From Ignavibacteria bacterium (GTDB taxonomy: Bacteria > Bacteroidota > Ignavibacteria > Tepidaquicellales > OLB5), in the NCBI GenBank assembly GCA_017303675.1, contig JAFLBX010000002.1, forward strand, positions 62,001-126,000: DNA of 64,000 nucleotides, read 5' to 3'. Below are positions 27,972-35,228 of the stretch, piece by piece. The position numbers and the translations under genes are program-made. The notes beneath the pieces were generated by a model. That model saw only the letters and a program-made list of their open reading frames with translations. It did no database searches and was not told where the DNA came from. The number at the start of each line of letters is the position of its first letter. Within the stretch, counting starts at the first letter, position 1.

Positions 27972-28006
27972 AAGCCGCCTCTGTTATACAGGGGCGGCTT
28001 TTTTTA
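27972..28006 (+). terminator. Terminator after paralogue 2
   Basis: AAGCCGCC/GGCGGCTT outer stem with CTGT/ACAG inner pairs, then a seven-T run. Confidence 0.85.
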
Positions 28007-28066
28007 TTCTATAATGCTTAATATTTGGGAGCTAATTTGTATCTAATACTTATCTTATTTTTTTTG

Positions 28067-28074
28067 TAAATTTG
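28067..28074 (+). promoter_or_regulatory. -7 box upstream of ogt
   Basis: TAAATTTG, 20 bases before the ATG at 28095. Confidence 0.45.
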
Positions 28075-28094
28075 TAAGTTTTATCACCAAAAAA

Positions 28095-28595
28095 ATGATA
28101 TTTTATTCAAAATTTTACGTTTCTCAGCTAAAACGCTCCTTTTTTATTGCAAAAAATGAAAACGGAGTATGTTATATTGATCTCAATGACAATGAAAAGC
28201 AGTTTATCAAAAAGATAATTGCTTATTTGGGTGAGAAGCCTGTAAAAAAGCCCGCTGAGCTGGGATATGAAACAGCGCAGATAAAAGATTACTTTGCCGG
28301 CAAACGTAAAAATTTTGATATGAAAATTTATCTCAAAGGTTCTTCATACCGTCTTGCGGTTTGGCAGGCACTTGCAGGAACAAATTATGGTGAAACTGTT
28401 TCTTATTCTGAGCTGGCAAAGCTTGCCGGAAACAAAAAAGCTATCAGGGCTGCAGCAACAGGATGTGCTGTGAATCCTGTACCTATAATAATTCCATGTC
28501 ACAGGGTAATTTCTAAAAATGGTTCAATAGGCGGTTTTGGCGGCGGAATTGAGATGAAAAGAAAAATGCTTGAGATAGAAAAAGAAAATGCCTGA
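28095..28595 (+). CDS. ogt: Methylated-DNA-protein-cysteine methyltransferase
   Basis: Suicide repair protein that removes O6-methyl from guanine. 166 residues, normal. The alkyl-accepting Cys is in IIPCHRVISKNG; the DNA-binding helix has YSELAKLAGNKKAIRAAA, and the GFGGG loop closes the site. The N-terminal half is the usual poorly conserved ribonuclease-H-like part. No Ada regulator domain. First of three closely spaced plus-strand genes with unrelated functions (ogt, HAD hydrolase, thioredoxin-like protein). Confidence 0.93.
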   Translation: MIFYSKFYVSQLKRSFFIAKNENGVCYIDLNDNEKQFIKKIIAYLGEKPVKKPAELGYETAQIKDYFAGKRKNFDMKIYLKGSSYRLAVWQALAGTNYGETVSYSELAKLAGNKKAIRAAATGCAVNPVPIIIPCHRVISKNGSIGGFGGGIEMKRKMLEIEKENA

Positions 28596-28621
28596 AATAG
28601 AAAGAGACATCGCTTAACGTT

Positions 28622-29230
28622 TTGATACGCAATATTATTTTTGATCTGGGAAATGTGCTGGTTAATGTTGAGTATGAACGGTTTATAAATAAGCTGAAAA
28701 GTCACGGTGTTTCAGATGAAGTGTATATGGATTTTTTCAAAGGCGGCAACTACCGCCTTCTTGGGTATGAATCAGGCGATATTTCAACAGATGAATTCAT
28801 TACAAAATGTCTTAACGGACTGAAACTGAAAATGGAACGTAATGAATATGCCGATGCGTTTAATGATATGTTCAGCGAAATAAAGCCAATGAGCTCCCTC
28901 GTAAAAAGGCTGAAAGATGAAGGCAATTACAGGCTCTACCTGCTTTCTAATACCAGCCCGCTTCATTTTGAGTTCATTAAAAAGCAGTATGACTATGTTA
29001 ACCTGCTTGAAAAGTTTGCGCTAAGTTACGAGCTTAATTCACTTAAGCCGGATGATATAATTTATACTAAAACCTTAGATCATTTAGGCATAGCGGCCGG
29101 GGAATCACTGTTTATCGATGACCTGCCTGAGAATTGCGAAGCTGCCCAAAGACACGGGATCAAAACCATTTGTTATGATAAAAATGATCACGCTAAGTTT
29201 GAAAAAGATTTCGAAAAAAGTTTAATATAA
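28622..29230 (+). CDS. HAD-superfamily hydrolase (subfamily IA, YihX-like)
   Basis: Likely a small-molecule phosphatase. 202 residues. Motif I is FDLGNVL near the N-terminus (nucleophile Asp; the second Asp of DxD is replaced by Gly-Asn as in this subgroup), motif II is LLSNTSPLH, motif III Lys is in NSLKPDDIIY, and motif IV is FIDDLPENCEAA. The start is TTG at 28622, 26 bases after ogt; the conserved motif lies directly behind it, so a later start is excluded. Substrate unknown. Confidence 0.87.
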   Translation: MIRNIIFDLGNVLVNVEYERFINKLKSHGVSDEVYMDFFKGGNYRLLGYESGDISTDEFITKCLNGLKLKMERNEYADAFNDMFSEIKPMSSLVKRLKDEGNYRLYLLSNTSPLHFEFIKKQYDYVNLLEKFALSYELNSLKPDDIIYTKTLDHLGIAAGESLFIDDLPENCEAAQRHGIKTICYDKNDHAKFEKDFEKSLI

Positions 29231-29284
29231 CATTAGAATCATACATTATATTTTGTTCATTACTAATAGCTAATTTAAAACAAG

Positions 29285-29836
29285 ATGCCAGTTTCACCAA
29301 ATGAATTACATATCGGCTCAAAAGCGCATGCTTTTTCACTTCCCGCAACTGACGGGAAAGTTTATTCTTTAAATGATTTTGATGATAAAGATGTGCTTTG
29401 TATTATTTTCAGCTGCAATCACTGCCCGTATGTTAAAGCTGTTGAAGGCAGGATAAATAGTATTGCAAAAAAATATTCCGGCAGATCATTCGTCTTATTA
29501 TGTATTAATTCCAATGATGCTTCGGTTTATCCTGAAGATTCATTTGAAGAAATGAAAAAAAGGGCTGCTGAGCAGGGATTTGTATTCCCGTATCTCCATG
29601 ATGAATCTCAAACAACTGCGCTGGCATATGATGCTGTATGCACGCCGGATATTTACCTGTATGATAAAGCAAGGGTGTTAAGGTACAGGGGCAGGATTGA
29701 TGATAACTGGAAGGATGAATCTGCTGTTAAGAACAAAGATCTTGAACGCGCTGTTGAGCTCCTCCTGGCAGGCAAAGAAATAGATTTTGAGATGGTGCCC
29801 TCAATGGGCTGCAGTATTAAGTGGCGTAAATCCTGA
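29285..29836 (+). CDS. Thioredoxin-fold (AhpC/TSA-type) protein
   Basis: Probable thiol-disulphide or peroxide-handling protein of the cytoplasm; no signal peptide. 183 residues. Redoxin fold with CNHC in FSCNHCPYVKAVEGR, the CxxC active site of this uncharacterised family, then YLHDESQTTALAYDAVCTPDIYLYD, in the order usual for the family. The C-terminal stretch PSMGCSIKW is also typical. The stop codon (29834-29836) lies inside a repeat-like sequence (TCCTGAGCGAAGTGAAGG), so a repeat may have set the present end. Confidence 0.85.
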   Translation: MPVSPNELHIGSKAHAFSLPATDGKVYSLNDFDDKDVLCIIFSCNHCPYVKAVEGRINSIAKKYSGRSFVLLCINSNDASVYPEDSFEEMKKRAAEQGFVFPYLHDESQTTALAYDAVCTPDIYLYDKARVLRYRGRIDDNWKDESAVKNKDLERAVELLLAGKEIDFEMVPSMGCSIKWRKS

Positions 29837-29853
29837 GCGAAGTGAAGGGTATC
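29831..29853. repeat. Short repeat of the TCCTGAGCG...GAAGG family
   Basis: TCCTGAGCGAAGTGAAGGG resembles the core of the elements at 34889 and 35063 (TCCTGAGCGCAGCGAAGGAT). It overlaps the last two codons of the thioredoxin-like gene. Confidence 0.5.
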
Positions 29854-29870
29854 AAAAAAATTTTATAAAA

Positions 29871-29976
29871 CATTCCCAAACTGGAGTTTGGGAATGAGAT
29901 TGCAAGTAAGTATATGTGTGTAATATAAAAGAGTATAATATATAACACCTGCTTCCCAAACTCCAGTTTGGGAAGC
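29871..29976. repeat. Pair of near-identical palindromes before secA
   Basis: 29871-29896: CATTCCCAAACT, GG, AGTTTGGGAATG. 29951-29976: GCTTCCCAAACT, CC, AGTTTGGGAAGC. Each is a perfect 12-bp inverted repeat; the centres GG and CC show the two are in opposite orientation. 54 bases lie between them. The second ends 18 bases before the secA ATG. Arrangement resembles paired REP elements. Confidence 0.75.
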
Positions 29977-29994
29977 AATGAAGGATAATAAAAT

Positions 29995-32900
29995 ATGTTC
30001 AACTTCTTAAAGAAAATATTCCCGTCTAAACATGAAAAGGACGTAAAAGAACTTCTTCCCATTGTTGATGAGATCAACGAGCATTATAAAGAGCTGACTT
30101 CATTGACAGATGATGAGCTTCGGGCTAAAACTGCGGAATTCAAAGAGCTTATCCGCAAAAACACACAGGAGCACGAAGATAAAATCGTTGAGCTTCGCTC
30201 AAAGCTCACAAATGATATATCTCATGATGAGCGCAAGGAAATTTATGACGAGCTCGAAAAAACCGAAAATGAACGGGATGATATAATTGAAGATACCCTA
30301 AATGAAATATTGCCTCAGGCATTCGCAGTTGTTAAAGATACATGCCGCAGGCTTAGCGGTAAGGAGTGGACTGCTGCAGGCCAAAGAGTGCAGTGGGATA
30401 TGATTCCCTTCGACGTACAGCTTATCGGCGGTATGGTTCTGCACCAGGGTAAAATAGCTGAGATGGCTACGGGCGAAGGTAAAACCCTCGTAGGTACATT
30501 GCCCCAATTCCTTAACGCCCTGCCGGGCAAGGGAGTTCACATCATTACCGTTAACGATTACCTCGCAAAACGTGATAGTGAATGGATGGGTGAAATATTC
30601 AAGTTCCACGGCTTAACTGTTGGCGTTATACTCAACGATATGGATAACGATAAACGCCGCGAAGCATATGCATGTGATATTGTTTACGGTACCAATAATG
30701 AGTTCGGGTTTGACTACCTGCGTGATAATATGGTGGTAGATAAAAAGTTCATGGTGCAGCGCGGCCATAACTTCGCTATTGTGGATGAAGTTGACTCCGT
30801 TTTGATTGATGAAGCAAGAACACCGCTTATCATTTCAGGCGCTGTGGAAATGAGCGAGCATAAGTTCGATGAAATGAACCCGAGGGTTAAACGCCTTGTT
30901 GACGCACAGAAGAGCTTAATTGCAAAATTTGTGGGTGAAGCTGAAACTATCATTAATAAAGGCGATGCCGCATCAAAAGATGAAGTACATGCTGCAGGTG
31001 TTGCTTTATTAAGAGCACACCGCGGTTTCCCTAAAAATAAAAAGCTGCTTAAGCTGTTTTCAGAGCCATCAAACAAGACCCTGATGCAGCAAACTGAAAT
31101 AGAATTCCTGCGTGATAACGCAAAGCGTATGCCGGAAATTGATGACGTGATGTACTTTGCAATTGATGAAAAAGCGCATTCAATTGATCTCACCGAAAAA
31201 GGACGTGAATTTTTAACTTCAGGTAATGAAGATAAGGATTTCTTTGTGCTGCCTGATATGGGAACAGAAATAGCGCAGATAGAAAATGACGATACTTTAA
31301 GTGAAACCGATAAGATAGCTAAAAAGGATGCATTAGGCGAATTGTATTCGCTCCGCAGCGACAGGATCCACACAGTTCAGCAGCTACTTAGAGCATATTC
31401 ACTCTACGAAAATGATGTTGAGTATGTTATCCAGGATAACAAGATCATGATCGTTGATGAATTTACAGGACGTGTACTGCCGGGCAGAAGATATTCCGAG
31501 GGTCTGCACCAGGCAATTGAAGCCAAGGAAGGTGTACACGTAGAAAAAGATACGCAAACCCTGGCTACTATCACTTTGCAGAATTACTTCAGGCTATACA
31601 AAAAGCTTGCAGGTATGACAGGTACTGCTGAAACTGAAGCTGGTGAGTTTTTGGATATCTACAAGCTTGATGTTGTTGTAATACCCACAAACCGCGACTG
31701 CATACGCGACGATATGAACGATGTTGTGTATAAAACCAAGCGTGAAAAGTATAATGCGGTCATAGCTGAAATTGAAGAGATGAAAAAGATCGGCAGACCC
31801 GTTCTCGTAGGTACAACATCAGTTGAAGTATCAGAAACACTTTCCAGAATGCTGAAACGCAAACAGGTTGCGCATGAAGTATTAAATGCAAAACAGCACC
31901 AGCGCGAAGCGCAGATTGTGCAGAATGCAGGCTTAAAAAGTGCAGTAACAATTGCAACAAATATGGCAGGCCGCGGAACAGATATTAAGCTTGGTCCCGG
32001 TGTTGCCGATCTTGGCGGATTGCACATAATTGGTACAGAACGCCATGAAGCAAGGCGTATTGATAGACAGCTTCGCGGACGAGCAGGAAGACAGGGTGAC
32101 CCCGGTTCATCCAAATTTTTCCTTTCACTCGAAGATGACCTGATGAGGCTCTTTGGCAGTGAAAGAATTTCAAGGGTTATGGAAAAGCTTGGTATTGAAG
32201 AAGGCGAAGCTATTGAGCACTCAATGATAACAAGCTCTGTTGAGCGCGCGCAGAAAAAAGTTGAAGAAAATAATTTCGGTATCCGTAAAAGACTGCTTGA
32301 GTATGATAACGTTATGAACCAGCAGCGCGAAGTTATTTATGACAGGCGCCGCCAGGCGCTGATGGGTGAGCGTATCAAAGATGAGATCTTTGATATGGCG
32401 GGCTCATACGTTGAAAAAACCGTACAGAAATATTATCCTGAAGGCGATTACAACGGGCTGAGAGATGAGGTGCAAAGGACATTCACAGTACTTATGGATA
32501 TTACGCCTGATGAATTCCAGAGGCTTGGCGAAAAAGGGCTTGAAGACTATATCATGAAGCTTGTGCATGAGAACTATTCACGCAAAGAAGAAAAATACGG
32601 CGTTGACTTGATTGCGCAGATTGAACGTTTTGCGATGCTTACAGTAATTGATGATAAATGGAAAGAGCACCTGCGTGAAATGGATGACCTCAAGGAAGGT
32701 ATCAATTTCCGCGCATACGGCCAGAAGGATCCGCTGATTGAATACAAAAAAGACGGCTTCGGACTTTTTGTTCAGATGCTCGAAGATATCAGCAAGGATG
32801 TGATCAACTTTGTGTTCAAGTTCACTACACAGGAACAGAAAGTTGAAGCCCCGGTACAAAAGCAGCGTATGCCGCAAAGAATGACAACCATTAAACAGAG

Positions 32901-33072
32901 TGCAGATGGTGTAGGGTTGAAAATGACACCCGAGCAGTCAGATAATATGCAGGGGCAGCCTAATGATACTAAAAAGATCCCTATTAAAGTCGGACCCAAA
33001 ACCGGCAGAAACGATCCTTGTCCTTGCGGCAGCGGCAAAAAATACAAAAATTGCCACGGCAAAGAAGCATAG
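29995..33072 (+). CDS. secA: Preprotein translocase ATPase SecA
   Basis: Motor that drives unfolded proteins through SecYEG. 1025 residues, longer than the ~900 of E. coli; the extra is a segment after ~residue 290 rich in charge (up to ~440), as in Bacteroidetes-type SecA. Walker A MATGEGKT at 157-164; Walker B in AIVDEVDSVLIDEA; NBD2 has GTERHEARRIDRQLRGRAGR. The C-terminus has the zinc-binding CPCGSGKKYKNCHG. It would supply T9SS and lipoprotein substrates encoded nearby. Preceded by paired palindromes and followed by a terminator. Confidence 0.97.
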   Translation: MFNFLKKIFPSKHEKDVKELLPIVDEINEHYKELTSLTDDELRAKTAEFKELIRKNTQEHEDKIVELRSKLTNDISHDERKEIYDELEKTENERDDIIEDTLNEILPQAFAVVKDTCRRLSGKEWTAAGQRVQWDMIPFDVQLIGGMVLHQGKIAEMATGEGKTLVGTLPQFLNALPGKGVHIITVNDYLAKRDSEWMGEIFKFHGLTVGVILNDMDNDKRREAYACDIVYGTNNEFGFDYLRDNMVVDKKFMVQRGHNFAIVDEVDSVLIDEARTPLIISGAVEMSEHKFDEMNPRVKRLVDAQKSLIAKFVGEAETIINKGDAASKDEVHAAGVALLRAHRGFPKNKKLLKLFSEPSNKTLMQQTEIEFLRDNAKRMPEIDDVMYFAIDEKAHSIDLTEKGREFLTSGNEDKDFFVLPDMGTEIAQIENDDTLSETDKIAKKDALGELYSLRSDRIHTVQQLLRAYSLYENDVEYVIQDNKIMIVDEFTGRVLPGRRYSEGLHQAIEAKEGVHVEKDTQTLATITLQNYFRLYKKLAGMTGTAETEAGEFLDIYKLDVVVIPTNRDCIRDDMNDVVYKTKREKYNAVIAEIEEMKKIGRPVLVGTTSVEVSETLSRMLKRKQVAHEVLNAKQHQREAQIVQNAGLKSAVTIATNMAGRGTDIKLGPGVADLGGLHIIGTERHEARRIDRQLRGRAGRQGDPGSSKFFLSLEDDLMRLFGSERISRVMEKLGIEEGEAIEHSMITSSVERAQKKVEENNFGIRKRLLEYDNVMNQQREVIYDRRRQALMGERIKDEIFDMAGSYVEKTVQKYYPEGDYNGLRDEVQRTFTVLMDITPDEFQRLGEKGLEDYIMKLVHENYSRKEEKYGVDLIAQIERFAMLTVIDDKWKEHLREMDDLKEGINFRAYGQKDPLIEYKKDGFGLFVQMLEDISKDVINFVFKFTTQEQKVEAPVQKQRMPQRMTTIKQSADGVGLKMTPEQSDNMQGQPNDTKKIPIKVGPKTGRNDPCPCGSGKKYKNCHGKEA

Positions 33073-33099
33073 TTTAGTTTGGAATAATTTTGACATCTT

Positions 33100-33126
33100 A
33101 AAGGCGTTCATTTTGAACGTCTTTTT
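33100..33126 (+). terminator. Terminator after secA
   Basis: AAAGGCGTTCA, TTT, TGAACGTCTTT stem (one G-T pair) with T run. Confidence 0.75.
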
Positions 33127-33142
33127 GATTACTCATTAATCC

Positions 33143-33247
33143 TGTCACCCTGAACTTGTTTCAGGGTCTACTCACATACTCATATGTATATCGTTATAAC
33201 CCATTCATGTGTATGTGAACAGATGCTGAACCAAGTTCAGCATGACA
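33143..33247. repeat. 105-base imperfect inverted repeat, copy 2 (long)
   Basis: Outer arms 33143-33169 (TGTCACCCTGAACTTG...) and 33221-33247 (...AAGTTCAGCATGACA) are complementary with few mismatches, and the inner halves (CTCACATACTCATATG versus CATTCATGTGTATGTG) pair as well, so almost the whole element can fold into one hairpin. The arms match the element at 10147-10212. It lies between secA and the antiporter gene. Confidence 0.75.
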
Positions 33248-33362
33248 AGATATGAGCTGTAAAACATTTCTCATTACTATTCACACAAAATTGAGTTGAG
33301 ATAAAAGATAAACACATTTGATTTACATTTAATCTTTCCATACTTACAGTTAAATTCTCTTT

Positions 33363-34877
33363 ATGCTGCCATTTGAATACATATTACTGGTTCTTTCAGT
33401 GCTTATACTGATAAGCATTACTTTAACCAAAATATCTGAAAACCTCGGTCTTCCGGCGCTTATTTTATTTTTGGTTGTGGGAATGCTTGCAGGCTCTGAC
33501 GGGCCGGGGAAGATACATTTTGATAATGTATACATTGCGCAGTATGTTGGCATAGTAGCCCTGATATTTATATTATTTTCAGGCGGACTTGAAACCAAAT
33601 GGCGGGAAGTTAAACCTGTCATGTGGACTGCTTTTACGCTTTCCACCTTAGGTGTTGTGTTAACTACGGGAGCATTGGGATTATTTGTTCATTATTTTTT
33701 TGAGCTTCCGCTTGCAGAAAGCTTTTTAATAGGAGCAATTATCTCTTCAACTGATGCTGCCGCTGTATTTTCAGTTTTGCGCGCAAAAGGTACCAGGCTG
33801 AAGGGCAGGATCAAGCCGCTGCTTGAGCTTGAGTCAGGCAGCAATGACCCGGCTGCAATAATGCTGACAATTATACTGATACAGTATATCCAGACAGATG
33901 ATGTATCAGGATTTAAGATTGTACTTTTCCTTTTCCAGCAGCTTATTCTTGGCGCTGCAATGGGTTTCGGGGCCGGAAAGCTTCTTTCAGTTTCTTTCAA
34001 CAAATTTAAATTCTCTTATCCAAGCCTGTACCCTGTCTTTGCCATAGCATCGGCTATATTTGTTTATGCAGCAGCAGCTTCTGTTGGCGCAAGCGGAATA
34101 CTTGCTGTATATATAGCGGCTGTAATTTTAGGCAACAGCGAGTTCATTCAGAAAAGATCACTTATCAGGTTTTTTGACGGCCTTGCTCTGCTTGGGCAGA
34201 TTGTAATGTTCTTAACCCTGGGACTGCTTGTTTATCCATCGCAGTTATATGCAGTTATCGGACCCGGCCTGATACTTTCTGCAGTGCTGATATTTTTTGC
34301 CCGTCCGGTCGGAGTTTTTATTTCAATGATGTTCTCCAAATTCAGGCTAAACGAAAAGTTTTTTATTAGCTGGGTTGGATTAAGAGGTGCAGTACCGGTC
34401 ATTCTTGCTACTTTTCCGCTTACTGCCGGACTGGAAATTGGACCGTATATTTTTAACCTGATATTCTTTATTACAATTACCTCAGCGCTTGTTCAGGGAT
34501 GGTCAATACCGCTGACTGCTAAGTTATTTGGCGTAAAAGGTGAAAATGAACGTGCGGCACACATTCCCATAGAAATGACAGATTCTGAGAAAACAAATAA
34601 TGATCTGCTGGACCTTATTATCCCGCAGAACTCCGCAGTTGCTGGCAGATCACTTGCAGAGCTAAGGCTTCCTCCTGAGAGTCTCATAACAGTAATTTAC
34701 CGCGATAATGACTACGTCGTGCCAAGCGGCGGCTCTATACTGGAAGAAGGAGATACGATCCTGGTATTGGTTAATAAAGGAAATATTGAAGCTGTAAAAA
34801 ATATCTTTACAAAGCTAAAAAGTACCGATAAGGTTACCGATCCCGCTAAAAGAACTCTTAATATAAAGAAGATATAA
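33363..34877 (+). CDS. CPA1-type cation/proton antiporter (NhaP2-like)
   Basis: Exchanges K+ or Na+ for protons across the inner membrane. 504 residues. Residues ~5-395 hold 12-13 hydrophobic segments, with ISSTDAAAVFSVL and LESGSNDPAAIMLT, the ion-binding region of CPA1 (TDAA and ND). A C-terminal RCK_C (TrkA_C) domain follows at ~410-485 (AGRSLAELRLPPESLI ... GDTILVLVNKG), as in NhaP2/CvrA. Which cation is moved cannot be told. Single gene; no -7 box recognised. Confidence 0.9.
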   Translation: MLPFEYILLVLSVLILISITLTKISENLGLPALILFLVVGMLAGSDGPGKIHFDNVYIAQYVGIVALIFILFSGGLETKWREVKPVMWTAFTLSTLGVVLTTGALGLFVHYFFELPLAESFLIGAIISSTDAAAVFSVLRAKGTRLKGRIKPLLELESGSNDPAAIMLTIILIQYIQTDDVSGFKIVLFLFQQLILGAAMGFGAGKLLSVSFNKFKFSYPSLYPVFAIASAIFVYAAAASVGASGILAVYIAAVILGNSEFIQKRSLIRFFDGLALLGQIVMFLTLGLLVYPSQLYAVIGPGLILSAVLIFFARPVGVFISMMFSKFRLNEKFFISWVGLRGAVPVILATFPLTAGLEIGPYIFNLIFFITITSALVQGWSIPLTAKLFGVKGENERAAHIPIEMTDSEKTNNDLLDLIIPQNSAVAGRSLAELRLPPESLITVIYRDNDYVVPSGGSILEEGDTILVLVNKGNIEAVKNIFTKLKSTDKVTDPAKRTLNIKKI

Positions 34878-34888
34878 TAATTGATTTT

Positions 34889-34940
34889 TGTCATCCTGAG
34901 CGCAGCGAAGGATCCAGGGGAGGTTAGCAATAATTTTCAT
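34889..34940 (+). repeat. 52-base direct repeat, copy A
   Basis: Begins TGTCATCCTGAGCGCAGCGA and runs to TTTTCAT. The first 40 bases are identical to copy B at 35063 and the last 12 differ at two positions. Confidence 0.85.
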
Positions 34941-35062
34941 ATGAGATAAATCTTTGATGTTATTTAATGATAAAGAATAACTTAAGTTGATTTTCTATAT
35001 GGAGAAAAGCAATTCGTGACTTCGTCGCTTCGCTCCTCTGAATCACAAAAAAAAATAAGCCA

Positions 35063-35114
35063 TGTCATCCTGAGCGCAGCGAAGGATCCAGGGGAGGTTA
35101 GCTAAAATTTTCAT
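35063..35114 (+). repeat. 52-base direct repeat, copy B
   Basis: Same orientation as copy A, 174 bases downstream. The TGTCATCCTGA start is shared with the TGTCATGCTGA arms of the inverted-repeat elements at 10186 and 33221 (read on the other strand). Confidence 0.85.
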
Positions 35115-35191
35115 TTGCGGTATATATAAGTGGTTATATAATGATAAAGTGCAAAATATTTCTAACCATTTTAACTATCAACAAAAATCCC

Positions 35192-35199
35192 TAACTTTG
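35192..35199 (+). promoter_or_regulatory. -7 box upstream of the multicopper oxidase gene
   Basis: TAACTTTG, 29 bases before the ATG at 35229. Confidence 0.45.
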
Positions 35200-35228
35200 C
35201 ATAATAATAAAATTTTTACGGGATATAT

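Larger units (their letters stand above)
34878..35228. other. 351-base gene-free region with repeats
   Basis: No plausible gene. It holds two 52-base direct repeats (34889-34940, 35063-35114), a GC-rich stretch between them (GTGACTTCGTCGCTTCGCTC, ~35016), and the -7 box of the multicopper oxidase gene. Confidence 0.6.

Noticed and set aside
30714-31373. 219-residue minus-strand frame inside secA
   Set aside because: It is antisense to the conserved SecA NBD region; composition (Ser-rich, Ile-Ser runs) is that of a shadow frame.
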